In this document: in pieces, positions 11,022-21,983 of the stretch | How positions within the stretch are numbered: position 1 is the stretch's first letter | Layout of the letters: the number at the start of each line of letters is the position of its first letter | NCBI RefSeq assembly: GCF_026151205.1 | Contig: NC_087077.1 | Location: 11,878,983-11,942,982, forward strand | Direction: 5' to 3' | Length of the DNA stretch: 64,000 bases | From: Bolinopsis microptera | Taxonomy: Eukaryota > Ctenophora > Tentaculata > Lobata > Bolinopsidae | The notes under the pieces: model-generated | What the model was told of the DNA's origin: nothing | Database searches by the model: none | The model's input: the letters and a program-made list of their open reading frames with translations, nothing else | Position numbers and translations under genes: made by a program

Positions 11022-12297
11022 ATCACTCTACTCTCGACTGTCACGTGACTTTTTCTACCCGTTCTGTAGCTGGTCCTGAACGACTATTCGAAACCCTAAC
11101 CCTCTTATAGTTATCTGATCCCAACCCTAACCCTAACCCAATCCTTAACAAAAGCATATGCTGAAACCCTAACCCTAACGAGAAATTACCTTATCGGACC
11201 TTATTTGGACGGACATTACTTGAACGCTGGAGGCCCTAGCGTTCATCTTAATGTCCATTCAAATAAAGTCCGTTCAATTAATGTCCGTCCAAGTTAAAGT
11301 CCGTTGAAATTTTTTCAAAAATTTTTCCATTTCGAACTTTTTGTCCAGAATATGACAACTTTGAGAACTTGATTGTGCCGTAAGTTAACGATGGAAAGGT
11401 TCTCCTTGGTCTGCCGGAGGCACAGAACATTCTACTAGTATATAATGTTTTCAAGGGTCACTTGGCGGAAAAAAGTCAACGAAATTATGGCACTCAACAA
11501 TATAGTTCATGAACTAGTCCCCGCCAACATGACAAACTTGTTCCAGCCTCTAGATATTACGGTAAATCGTGTTTCCAAGGACATTGTCCGACGTTGTTAT
11601 AGTTCATATTACTCAGGGGAGGTAATGGAACAGTGCTAGGAAAGCTTTATGTTAAGGTTAACCTTAAGTTGTCTAAGATAAAACCACTTCACGCCGAATG
11701 GTTTGTAAAAGTTAACACTGAAATGCAGGACCGGGGTAGTTTGATAAAAAAGGTTTCAATAAAGCTAGAAATCACTGATGCTTTAAGCATGGACTATTTC
11801 ATGCACGAAAACCCATTTGATGAAGATGATATGTGATATTAGACACTGATCATGTACATATATTTAACATTTTTACTGCTCAATGACTGCTTTTCTTACT
11901 TACTGTATAAAAAAATTAAAATGGATTTAAAAATCATTTGCTGAAATTTAAAAAACGTCAAAAAAATTGAAAAAAATTCGGATTTTTGATGGTTTTGAAT
12001 GCCTTCGAGCGTTCATATTAATGTCCGTTCATAATTATGTCCGTTTATGTAATGTCCGTCCAAATAAGGTCCGATAAGGTAGACTAACTTCCTTATACGG
12101 TCATATCACGTGATCGAGACAGTTTCTCGCCTATATCTCGTCAGTACTGGAGTATTGTAACCCTATGTCATGGGGGGGGGGGGGGGGGGGGGGGGGGGTG
12201 ATTCGGAATCAGCGTCCTAAAATACATCGATTGAATTTGGTTTCAACTGTCGGGGGCCCTTTTAGAACAATCTCGAAGATCGACTGTAGAGTGATTT
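11022..12297. mobile_element. MITE with telomere-like runs, split by pogo-like copy D
   Basis: Left part 11022-11188 carries AATCACTCTAC near its start and CCCTAA-type runs at 11094-11180. Right part 12081-12297 ends with the inverse, GTAGAGTGATT. The right half shares the GTGATTCGGAATCAGCGTCC segment with the nested element at 10236-10610, so the two are related. A run of 27 G lies at 12172-12198. Copy D sits at a TA inside. Outer limits are approximate. Confidence 0.6.
11189..12079 (+). mobile_element. pogo-like element, copy D (complete ends, 891 bp)
   Basis: Both termini are intact and flanked by TA (11187-11188 and 12080-12081). The plus strand encodes the transposase C-terminal part in two frames: 11445-11639 with HELVPANMTNLFQPLDITVN (the QPLD aspartate region of DDE_1/pogo-type transposases), then 11633-11836 with the HAEWFVKVN region ending in FMHENPFDEDDM. 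The N-terminal DNA-binding domain and the first two catalytic acids are absent, so this is an internally deleted, non-autonomous copy that can only move in trans. Confidence 0.9.
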
Positions 12298-12329
12298 AGA
12301 ACGCTCGAGGGTGTTTTATGGTATTATGA

Positions 12330-12397
12330 TTAATCGCTCTACACTCGACTGTCACGTGACTTTTTAAACCCGTTCTCTAGCTGGTCCTGAATGACTA
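12330..12397. mobile_element. Fragment of the telomere-run MITE, cut by copy E
   Basis: Repeats the 11022 element's left end (AATCGCTCTACACTCGACTG, GTCACGTGAC, AGCTGGTCCTGAATGAC) and stops at the TA used by copy E. It shows that both D and E landed in members of the same MITE family. Confidence 0.6.
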
Positions 12398-13270
12398 CCT
12401 TATCGGACCTTATTTTGACGGACATTAAATGAACGGACATAATTATGAACGGACATTAATATGAACGCTAGAAGTAGAACTAGAAGTCATTCAAAACCAT
12501 CAAAAATCCGAGGTTTTTCATTTTTTTGACGTTTTTAAGCAGTAAAAATTTTAAAATATGCGTACATGATCAGTGTCTAATATCACATATCATCTTCATC
12601 AGATGGGTTTTCGTGCATGAAATAGTCCATGCTTAAAGCATCAGTGATTTCTAGCTTTATGGAAACCTGGGAAACCTTTTTTTTTATCAAACTACCCCGG
12701 TCCTGCATTTCAGTGTTAACTTTTACAAGCCATTCGGCGTGAAGTGGTTTTTATTTTAAACAACTTTAGGTTAACATTAACAATAAAATAACGTAAATTA
12801 GCTTTCCTAGCACTGTTTCATTACCTCTCCTGAGTAATATGAATATTGAACTATAACAACGTCGGACACAGTGTCCTTGGCAACACGATTTACCGTAATA
12901 TCTAGAGGCTGGAACAGGTTTGTCATGTTGGCTGGGACTAGCTCATGAACTATGTTGTTGAGTGCCATAATTTCGTTGACTTTTTCCGCCAAGTGACCCT
13001 TGAAAACATTTTATAGTTAGTAGAGTTTTCTGTGCCTCCGGCAGATCAAGGAGAACCTTTCTGTCGTTAACTTATACGGAACAGTAAAGTTCTCATAGTT
13101 GTCATATTCTGGACACAAAGTTCGAAGTGGAAAAATTTTTGGAAAAAATTCAACGGACTTTAACTTGGACGGACCTTAAATGAACGGACTTTATTTGAAC
13201 GGAAATTAAGTTGAACGTTATGGGGCCTCCAGCGTTCAATTAATTTCCGTCCAAATAAGGTCCGATAAGG
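12398..13270 (-). mobile_element. pogo-like element, copy E (complete ends, 873 bp)
   Basis: Opposite orientation to copy D. Inverted termini intact, TA at 12396-12397 and 13271-13272. The transposase remnant at 12807-12992 (minus) reads KVNEIMALNNIVHELVPANM and onward through QPLD. The right end lies only about 200 bases upstream of the FMO start codon, so its motif array could influence that promoter (inference). Confidence 0.9.
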
Positions 13271-13471
13271 TAATAGTTTCTCTCTTTCATTGACTCGTTT
13301 CATTTCTGTCATACGGTACGCCCTGCCGTTCGTGTTACGTGACTAGAGCTTGACTAGCATACACTATTACGCCAGAAACTCAGTTTTCAATATTGGTGAG
13401 TGGTGACATAAAATAAAAAAACATAAATTAAATTTTTACAAAAATAAAATACAAATATTCTACTATCCAGG

Positions 13472-15439
13472 ATGGTTGTTCGTGTTTGCATAGTGGGTGC
13501 CGGTCCTAGTGGTATGAGCACTCTGGCAATGTTCAAAAAGCTAAAAGACCAGGGTGTGGAGTGCGAGGTGACGTGCTTTGAAAAACAGGAACAACCAGGC
13601 GGTCTTTGGAATTTGACTTGGAGAACCGGTTAGTTTATTGTATTGTGAAAACAAGGAAGCCAGCCAGGCCCAGTTATAGCGTCATTGTGTTCAGTCTGTA
13701 ACCCTGCTGCAGTGCGAGTGGCGCTGCACCAGCAGGGTTACACTGAATTTAAGTTTGGAATATTTCTGTCGATCGTGGTAACTTTGGAATATTTGACTTT
13801 TTGCCAATGTTCAATGTTCATCACAAAACGGCAGTAATAAATGCAGTTGGGGCAGGGTTTGAGATAAAACTAAAATTTATTACCGTGAATGAAATATTAA
13901 ACGAAGCCTCTCGATCTAGTTGATTGAAATAAGTGCAAACATATAAGCCTTTGACGGCCTAAGATAAATTAAGCCTTTCAGCACTCTCTTTACGTTCATC
14001 GGAATGTTTTTCATCTTGATGTTTTCAGGTACTGACGAGTTTGGGGAACCAGTGCATTGTTCGCAGTACCGCGACCTTTTCTCAAATGGTCCGAAAGAAT
14101 GTCTGGAATTCCCAGATTACACTTTTGATGACCATTTCGGGAAGCCTATCCCGTCCTACCCTCCTCGTGACGTGTTGTTCGATTACCTGCGAGGCTACTG
14201 GAAGTTTCATGGGGTGAAAAAGGAGGACGTTCTTACGAGGCACGTGGTCAGGAATGTTAGTTTTGATGATAAAACTGCTACCTTCACAGTTCGAGTAAGG
14301 AATCTCGTGCAGGGATTGGATATTGAACAGGAATTCGACCGACTGATCGTAGCTTCGGGCCATTTTTCTGTTCCTAACGTTCCTCATTTCGAGGGTATTG
14401 AAACCTTTGAGGGACGTGCCATGCATTCCCACGACTTGAGGAATGCGAGAGAGTTTACTGGCAAGAGGATTTTGGTAGTCGGTTCCAGTTACAGTGCCGA
14501 GGATATTGCTCTCCAATTGTTCAAATTCGGGGCAGAACAAATCACTATTTCATACCGTACAGCCAAGTTGGGTTTCAAATGGCCTGAAAAGATTCATGAA
14601 GTGCCCTTACTCATAAAAATCGAGGGAAAGACCTGCCATTTCAAGGACGGCACCTCTGGAGATTATGATGCGATTATTCTCTGCACTGGTTACAGACACC
14701 ATTTTCCCTTTTTGCCCTCTGAGCTGAGCCTTCCAAATGGAAACGTCTTCAATCTGCCCAACCTCTACCGTAACGTACAGTGGTATGGTGTCACTGAAGG
14801 CAAGAAAAACGCAAGCGGGCTGTTCTACCTTGGCATGACGAACCAGTTCTACACCTACACCATGTTCATGATGCAGGGTCTGTGGGCTGTGAGTGTCATT
14901 AAGGGTATCATCCAGACACCAGAGAGGGAGGATTGTGTGGAGGATATTGAGAAGAGGTATGCGGAGAATGCTAATCTTACGGACTGCTTCAAGATGATTG
15001 CCTCACAAGCTGATTACATGAAGCAACTATCGACTGATCTCAACTATACTGAGGTTCTGGATTGTGAGGAGGTATGTGTTACATTATTTTGAATTAAGTG
15101 CGTCGTACATATTGATTTTGCATTTATCATATTTTTATATTTTGGCTGTTAGAAGATTCAGCCAAGGCATTCAAATTTTGAAGATTTTTATTTTTGGAAC
15201 TCTTTTTAAAAAGGTGACAACGATTTTGTTGATAATAATCCCAATTGAAAACAATCAAATTGTTAATGCACATCTTATTTCAGCTGTATTACCAATGGGT
15301 GCAACATAAGCTTGATGACATCATTACGTACAGAGACAAGTGTTACAAGTCCCTGTACACGCTCAAGGATTCCCCTGTACACCCCACTCCTTGGGTTAAG
15401 TGTTACGATGACTCATTGGAAGCTTTTATTTCTGCTTAA
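13472..15439 (+). CDS. Flavin-containing monooxygenase, trimethylamine-monooxygenase-like
   Basis: Three exons, 13472-13628, 14029-15071 and 15284-15439, joined by consensus GT-AG introns in matching phase, give 451 residues, close to the usual length of bacterial Tmm and short animal FMOs. GAGPSG (9-14) is the FAD Rossmann motif. FEGRAMHSHDL (179-189) matches the FMO signature FxGxxxH. VVGSSYSAED (202-211) is the NADPH-binding turn, and LCTGY lies further on. The segments EPVH.SQYRDLFSNGPKECL, SYPPR, YRTAKLGFKWPE and the end TPWVKCYDDSLEAF follow the Tmm-like group more closely than vertebrate FMO1-5. Predicted role: NADPH- and O2-dependent N- or S-oxygenation of soft nucleophiles such as trimethylamine or sulfides. 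There is no C-terminal membrane anchor, so it is probably soluble. The first in-frame ATG sits directly before the FAD fold. Substrate is inferred from family only. Confidence 0.92.
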
Positions 15440-15483
15440 CTTAACAAAGCAAAGTATGGACTTGTGGATTGTTGTATTGGGAT

Positions 15484-15710
15484 TAAATGTGGTCATTTAC
15501 AATATTTTCAAGGAAAGTTTACCAAAACCTACCTCTTTATTTAGGTATTATAGATATTATTATGTAGATATTATAATGTACAGAGTGGACCAAATAGATA
15601 TTTAAATGTGGTCATTTACAATATTTTCAAGGAAAGTTTACCAAAACCTACCTCTTTATTTAGGTATTATAGATATTATAATGTACAGAGTGGACCAAAT
15701 AGATATTCAT
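15484..15710. repeat. 119-bp tandem duplication in the FMO 3' region
   Basis: Two copies offset by 119 bases, beginning TAAATGTGGTCATTTACAAT and ending at the GTGGACCAAATAGATATT segment. The second copy lacks a short TTATG-containing piece. It starts about 45 bases after the FMO stop codon, so it probably lies in the 3' UTR. A possible polyadenylation signal (AATAAA) follows near 15754. Confidence 0.9.
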
Positions 15711-15800
15711 ATTACTGCCTGATATGTTGAGATTTGTTTTTTATAGCCAGAAATAAATACATTAATGATCACCTGATGTTTAAATATTAGTCCTTACCCG

Positions 15801-15974
15801 AGGTCGTTCACATTACGTAATTTGCCCAGCGGGGGGGGGGGGGGGGGGGGGGGGGGGGAGGGTTTCCAAATGATTACGCTAGTTTAATTTTGACACAATA
15901 GCTATGTGTAAAACTGATTACGGAGGGGGTTAAACATTGGCCAAAATTGATTACGTAATATGTGAAAGACCCCT
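15801..15974. mobile_element. Short G-rich inverted-repeat element
   Basis: Termini AGGTCGTTCACATTACGTAA and, inverted, AGGGGTCTTTCACATATTAC. The interior holds a run of 28 G at 15831-15858 plus TTTCCAAATGATTACG. The same termini and interior motifs recur at 38398-38971, so this is a family and not chance. No coding capacity. Confidence 0.75.
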
Positions 15975-16139
15975 AAGAGCGAAAAAAGATTACTAAAAGT
16001 ATTAAGTGTTATCAATGTGCATCATCCAAACAGCCATCCAAACAGCCATAACTTAAATTGGAGTCCTCGATCAGGTTATACTCATATAGTGCCAAAGTTA
16101 ACATCGACCGTAGTAATTATTTTAGAGCTATAATACCAG

Positions 16140-17299
16140 TTTACCATATACATGGTTCAAGACGTTATTAACCTATTTAAGAATAAAGCTACTCTTGACA
16201 CCAAAATCCAACCACTAAAAATTGCCAACAGCTGTCATAATTTTACCACTGTATTGGCCCACGTTGTTAACAGCTCGTTCGAACAAGGGGTCTTTCCCCA
16301 TGCCTTGAAAACGGCAAAAGTAGTTCCTGTACATAAAGGTGGATCTAAAACTGACATCAAAAATTACAGACCGATATCTCTACTTGCCACTTTCTCAAAA
16401 GTCTACGAAAAGCTTATGCACAATCGAGTCATAAATTTCTTGGATACCTACAATATACTTTGTGAAAATCAATACGGCTTCCGCCCAGGTAGGTCTTGTG
16501 AACATGCACTTCTTAATGCTAAAGACAGAATCCTCAATTCAATGTCCAAAAAGCAAGTTACTTTGCTCCTTTTGATTGACTTTAGCAAAGCCTTTGACCT
16601 TGTGGATCACTCCATACTCCTGAATAAGCTTGAGCACTATGGCATAAGAGGTCTAGCTTTAAACTGGTTTAAATGATATCTTATGAACAGAAACCAGTTT
16701 GTATCAATTGGATCCTCTGAATCCTCAGCCAACCCCATTATTTACGGTGTTCCCCAAGGTTCAATTTTGGGACCTCTCCTTTTTATAATCTACATAAACG
16801 ATCTTCCTCCAATATCAGAAATAGCTAATTTCATCATGTACGCAGATGATGCAAACATTTTCCTAACAGGAGAAAATATAAACGAGGTTTATGATAAGCT
16901 CAAAATTCTTAGCGATGTCTTAGTTAAATGGGTAGATAACAACGGATTAGCTCTAAATCTTTAAAAAACGAATTATATGATCTTTTCTCGACAAAGAAAC
17001 CTCATTTATCGCGATGTAGTAATTTCTGGTGTCACAATCGAAAGAAAAACAGAAGCCCGTTTCTTAGGAGTTATAATAGATAACAAACTGAACTGGTCGC
17101 AACATATTTCTGCCATGAAAATGAAAATGGCCAGATACATTGGAGTCATGTACAAACTTAAAAAAATATTTGCCTCTGGAAGCACGTTCACAAATATATC
17201 ACAGCTTTGTGCAGTCTCACCTTAATTACTGCTCCCTCGTCTGGGGTTTTGTTGCCAAATCCCATATAGAAACACTATTTGTAAAACAAAAAATGGGTC
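16140..17299 (+). pseudogene. Jockey/CR1-type LINE reverse transcriptase, 5' part
   Basis: RT motifs in order: NYRPISLL, ENQYGFRPGRS, LLLIDFSKAFDLVDH (motif A), YGVPQGSILGPLLF (motif B), FIMYADDANIF (motif C), NGLALNL, and FLGVIIDNKLNW. Three lesions are visible: an in-frame TGA at 16674-16676, an in-frame TAA at 16962-16964, and an extra A in the A-run near 17160 that shifts the frame before the YLPLEARSQIYHSFVQSHLN region. The copy is 5' truncated near 16140. It is interrupted at 17299 by another retroelement and resumes at 19281. Confidence 0.92.
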
Positions 17300-19280
17300 A
17301 CGAAATCCTCTCCGAACCTCCACGTGGTGTGGCCTGGTTGGCACTAACGGGTGGTGTGCTCTCTTGTTGAGTACTAAGGTTGGGACTTGCCAACTCAAAG
17401 TTCCCATGGGAACCAGGAAGTCAACAATAACAGCTACCAAGCACGAGGAAATTTCTCTTTCAGATATCAGGTTACAAGATAGTACACACACAAATGACGA
17501 TACGTTAGACACAGATACCTAGCTCTAAGAGCTATTAAATCACCAGGAAATTCTCTTTCAGCTTTCAGGTCCCATCGAAGTCACCCACCACAGAGCTAGG
17601 GATTCCAATTCGCTCATCCTGACTACAAGGACACACTGATAATGAGTAGTCTTGGCACTTCTCCCTCCAGTAACCACTTTTCAGGTCTTTTCAGTTAAGA
17701 CAGCTAATGCGTAAGGGCTGACACAGGCTAGACACAGGCTCGTGATAAGACAGATTTAGGCCAGGGATTTCAACTCTGACTACGAGGACACACTGATAAC
17801 GAGAATTCCTGGCACTTCTTCCTCCAGTAACCACTTTTCAGGGGACCGGGTTAGCTTTGACACTCTTTATTGAAGTGTGACTGGACGCTCTACAATCATC
17901 TAGTAGCAGCAGAGTTTGACTGACATCCTTACTGGTTCTTTTCAGTTTCTACAGCGGAAGTTCTCAACACTCGAATCAGTTCATCTCGGACATCCTGCAG
18001 AGATGCTTTATCACAGCCTGCCCCATTACACGGGGAACCCTTAGATCTACAGTACCCTGGTGGACAGCTTAGCTCTTTAAGCATAGTGGACCTCTTTAGT
18101 TCTGAGACGCAAAGCTAACCGGACCAGGAATAAACATCAATGCAATGCTTAGGGGATGCAAATAGGACATACAACGTTTAACGATTTACTCGAACTTTTG
18201 ATTCATTTTTAAGCTCGACGTTACATGGTATCAATTCAGGACAGATATTCCTTCTTCAGGTTCATTGAGGAAATCGTACCCGCTATTTGCGTTATACATG
18301 GCAAGTATCTGGACTAATGATAACTTAGGACCTCAATCAATCATAAATTCCTTTCAGATTCCCAGGCTGCATTTAAAGCCCTTAACAGCACCAATTTTAA
18401 CTCCAGGTTCGTTCTGAACATCTCAGACCAACTCAACTCGCTAGGTTTTCTCATCGAGTAGAACTTTGTTCCAGGACATGAAGGAGTATACGGTAAAGAA
18501 CTATAATCAACACCCAAATAAAAGATAACCTCTTCAATCTCCATATCAAGAAGTATAAACAGGTGGCACTCAGTGATAAAGGAAAAACCCCACTAACATT
18601 TTTCCTCAACAAAAACAGGTACAAGGAAATTAACATCACAGGTACTCACATCACTACATCAGATGGCTAACATGGCTACTATCAGGACACAGCCCACTAG
18701 CATACTTCCAGACGGTAGCAAACAACTCTAATTTCGAAACACAAGACTGTGAACACTGCCCAGGGGAAGCAGAAACATCACAACACTTCCTATGTGAATG
18801 CATCCAGCTGATGACAACTAGAATGAGGATATTTGGTAAACCCATCCTAACAATTGAGGAACTCATCAATAGTAAACTCGACCACATTATCAAATTAGTG
18901 GAACAGTCAACAAGGTTTGACAGAGACGATCTATTTGGATAAGCATCTAGGACATACACCAAGGATCATAAACAATCATACACTAGACCCACACAGGACT
19001 ATCTCAGATAGTGACACATATTCAGGTGTGGACCATGCTCGGAAGTCCCTCGCCTGCCCGCCAAAGAAGAACATCTGAAGTGGGTTTGCTCTGAGCAAGG
19101 TAGTAACAGCTTCGAGACTCTAGAGGTCTGTTGCGTTGATATCTATTATTCTATGTTTTTGTATATACTTAGGGAGTCCTGGAGTGTGGCTAGCAGGAGT
19201 CACACTCTGTGGGCACGGCGAGAAGGCCTCCCTCTTCACTAGGAGGCCAGAAACCGTTGACCAAAACAGAGAGAGAGAGA
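17300..19280 (+). mobile_element. Second LINE inserted in the first, with 5-bp target duplication
   Basis: Flanked by GGGTC at 17295-17299 and 19281-19285; removing it restores the frame of the host LINE. Near the 3' end a plus-strand frame at about 18655-18942 reads WLLSGHSPLAYF, then C-E-H-C...H-F-L-C-E-C and ends ...DRDDLFG-stop. This is the post-RNase-H zinc-knuckle tail typical of Jockey/R1-like LINEs. The element ends in (GA)n just before the target duplication. The 5' part (17300-18300) carries no readable frame and contains two roughly 76-bp direct repeats (about 17607 and 17766) ending CAGTAACCACTTTTCAGG. An A-box/B-box-like head near 17325-17400 is possible but weak. Confidence 0.8.
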
Positions 19281-19746
19281 GGGTCTTAGAGCAATACTAC
19301 CAGATTTTGTTAATTACTGGTACAAAGATGGTACACCACCAGCAAGTACCAAGTCTGGTTTCTATGTACACAAAATATTGACAGTTCATAGTATCATCGT
19401 AAAGAACGCATTAGTTTTTATACATAAGCTGAAAAACTTCCCAAGTCTAGTGCCTCCTTCCATAAAGAAAACAATACTTAACAGTGCACCAATATTTAAC
19501 GTCGCCGATCCGGATTCGAGTCTTACAACTTCATGGTCAGATGAATACGGTAAACACCCTTACAATAATTCAGTATTCTACAAAGGTCCACTATTAGCAA
19601 TAAACAGATATAGTGTCGCAGCAACTTCCTTGCCAAGTCTATTCAACCTTAACATCTACAAAAGGTGCATAAAAAACATGCTCATTGATCAACAAAACGA
19701 GGGCATTGCAGACGAATGGCCTAACTTTATGTTATACAATATATAA
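19281..19746 (+). pseudogene. Jockey/CR1-type LINE, 3' part after the nested insertion
   Basis: The frame restarts with a FVNYWYKDGTPPASTKSGFY segment, runs through HKILTVHSIIVKNALVFIHK and LVPPSIKKTI, and stops at 19746. This is the C-terminal tail characteristic of this LINE group. It continues the frame of the 16140-17299 half once the inserted LINE and one target-site copy are removed. Confidence 0.88.
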
Positions 19747-21598
19747 CGGGACTAAGGAAATCAGAGCGCAACATCAACCGTAATGCTAATAATAACTCTG
19801 TCTCATAAGCAAGCCATCACAGAATCAATTTCACTGCATACCATCTCAGTTACACTGCCATCAATTCGCCAGCAAAAACGGCATGACGCTGTGCGACTGA
19901 TAGTGATAACAGTCGTTAAATTTTTAAAATTTTGGAATAGCTAGCTAGCCATAGTATAGCTATGCGCCTGTTTCCACTCTAACAACTCTAAAAGCGCATT
20001 AATATGATGATTTTAACTAAAGGCAACTTTTTATGTGCTCAGCTATGTTTTGTTCGACAAGCTCCATTATATACATTTTAATCGTTTCAATGAGATCTAA
20101 ACTAAGAATCTTGTGTGAGTTTTGAGTTTGAATCGATAACACTTATTATATATATTATTTTTTGAGTAAACATTGGCTGGTACTTCGGGCCGGTCCCCAA
20201 CAAACAAAAAATACATGCATGATTAATTTATCCCAATCAAGCTATTTATGTTATTATACAACTTCAAATTATGAAAATATGTATGAGTATAATAACTACT
20301 AACGCTCAGCGCTAATCAATAATATTCGACTTAGTGTTACCAGTGATTCGCTACCAATACCATATATAACTGAACCAACCAGTGAAAAAATCCTGAAAAC
20401 CTTAGGCTTATCAGTCTCGAGGCTCTCAAGTTACATCGACTATCTGCACAAGCTGCAATTACCTGCGTCATGTGCATTGTGCAGCGTGTTTATCAATATC
20501 AGCCGTTTTTGTTTCCCTATGTTTTACAAATATCGTTTTCTGCTTGATTGATATTTTGAACCGCTGTTTCCAGTTTGAACTTAGAAGTTTTTATGTTTGT
20601 AAAAACCAAAATATCTTGGTGGTGATAATTTGACAGATAATGGTAACGTTATCGTAAGATAGGGGGACACAATGGCTATCCCTTCAGCTCTTAACCTGGC
20701 TATCAGTACTTCATTATCCATTCTAAATTCAAGATAGCAATTAAATATAAGGATTATACTTATTCAGTTTAAAAGCAGATCTGTAGTGTGTACAAATTTA
20801 TACGTATCACACAGAAAGTGTGACTTTTTTGAATAATGATACAAAATATTTTGAAGGAGCAGTTGCTAAAAAACTCTTTATCACATTATGTCAACATGTG
20901 TCGAATTTATTATTATTGTATTGCTATTGAAATTAAAGAACCTTCATTTAATATTTAATTTTAAGGAAGTGTAATTTGATTATCACGTCTCGTTGTAGAA
21001 TTACTGTAGGTTATTTTAATTTGCACTTGTTTCAAAAATCTGTTTTTCTAACTATTATTATGCATGTATAAAAGTCGTGTAAAATTATCGTTCCAAATGA
21101 CACCGAAAATAAAAACGGTCGTTCGCTTTTGCATAATGGCTTTGAAGAACTTCCATTCGTTATCAAATTCTGTAATACTTTCTTGAATTTGAATCCCTCG
21201 ATGATTGACTGAGGAGAGCAGATCTTTTTCATTTGAGTTGATAGTACATTGAAAGTTTCTGTTTTAATGTCGTTGGAAAAATGCCCTTTTTTGTTTAACT
21301 GTAATGTTTAAGCATTTGACCTTCGACGGTTTAAAGAATGAATCATTTATAATTGTCTTGTTACAACACTTGACATTTTGATACATCTCATTACCCAATG
21401 TGGCTGAATAACAAGCTAGGGATTCACTATTCCGCAGCATTCCTCCAACACCAATAGTGAGCTACTCAACGTACGAAATCACGTTTATACAGAATTTATA
21501 CATTGTGATCTAGGCTAGAATTATATGGTATAACTTTTACATTTTTGCACTGCGTTCTTAATTGCTAGAGTTTTGTCTCTGCATGTTTATACTTCATC
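19747..21598. other. Gene-free AT-rich spacer
   Basis: The first part is probably the untranslated LINE tail. No exon with convincing codon structure plus splice sites was found, and no RNA gene or repeat family was recognised. Confidence 0.55.
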
Positions 21599-21983
21599 AT
21601 GAATGACTTTGGATTCAATAAAAAATTCATCTCTGATCTGATAGTGATATTTCTGGTTTTACAACTCCTTCTCTTGACAGTAACTGTAAGCTGTCTTTAC
21701 AATTACGGTAAGCTTGGGTTCGTTTTACAGTTACTAGTTTGTTTAAACCTTGTTCGATTAATTAAGAGGCTACAATACCACATTGCCACATTAATTACCC
21801 ATACAGGAGCACGTATACTGCAGTGGTGGTAAGGGAGAGGTACAGTTGTCTTGGTATAAAGATGAGATAAACTGTACAGGGGAAATGTCATGTGATTTGT
21901 ACTTCAAGAACGTCGTAATCCAGGAGGAGGGCATGGTGACGAATTTCTCAGAAGAAACAGCTCCATTTAAGTTTGGATTTTGA
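21599..21983 (+). CDS. Candidate small membrane or secreted protein, two exons
   Basis: Proposed exons 21599-21685 and 21807-21983 (87 residues). Exon 1 encodes a short polar start and a hydrophobic stretch, DLIVIFLVLQLLLLTVT, suited to a signal peptide or signal anchor. Exon 2 follows an ACCCATACAG acceptor in phase 0 and encodes a hydrophilic domain with SWYKDE, three cysteines and two N-glycosylation sequons (NCT, NFS). The LSWYKD piece recalls an immunoglobulin strand, but the fold is too short for a full Ig domain. Support is splice consensus, phase agreement and composition only. It may be the end of a longer gene or a pseudogene. Confidence 0.35.

Noticed and set aside
10318-11180. A chromosome end, from CCCTAA runs
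   Set aside because: The runs are short, interrupted and inside MITE-like elements; ordinary genes continue on the right side.
14082-14540. 152-codon minus-strand ORF
   Set aside because: Antisense shadow of FMO exon 2, which has clear domain motifs on the plus strand.
18654-18962. 102-codon minus-strand ORF
   Set aside because: The plus strand over the same bases encodes the LINE zinc-knuckle tail (C-x2-C...H...C), so the minus frame is a shadow.
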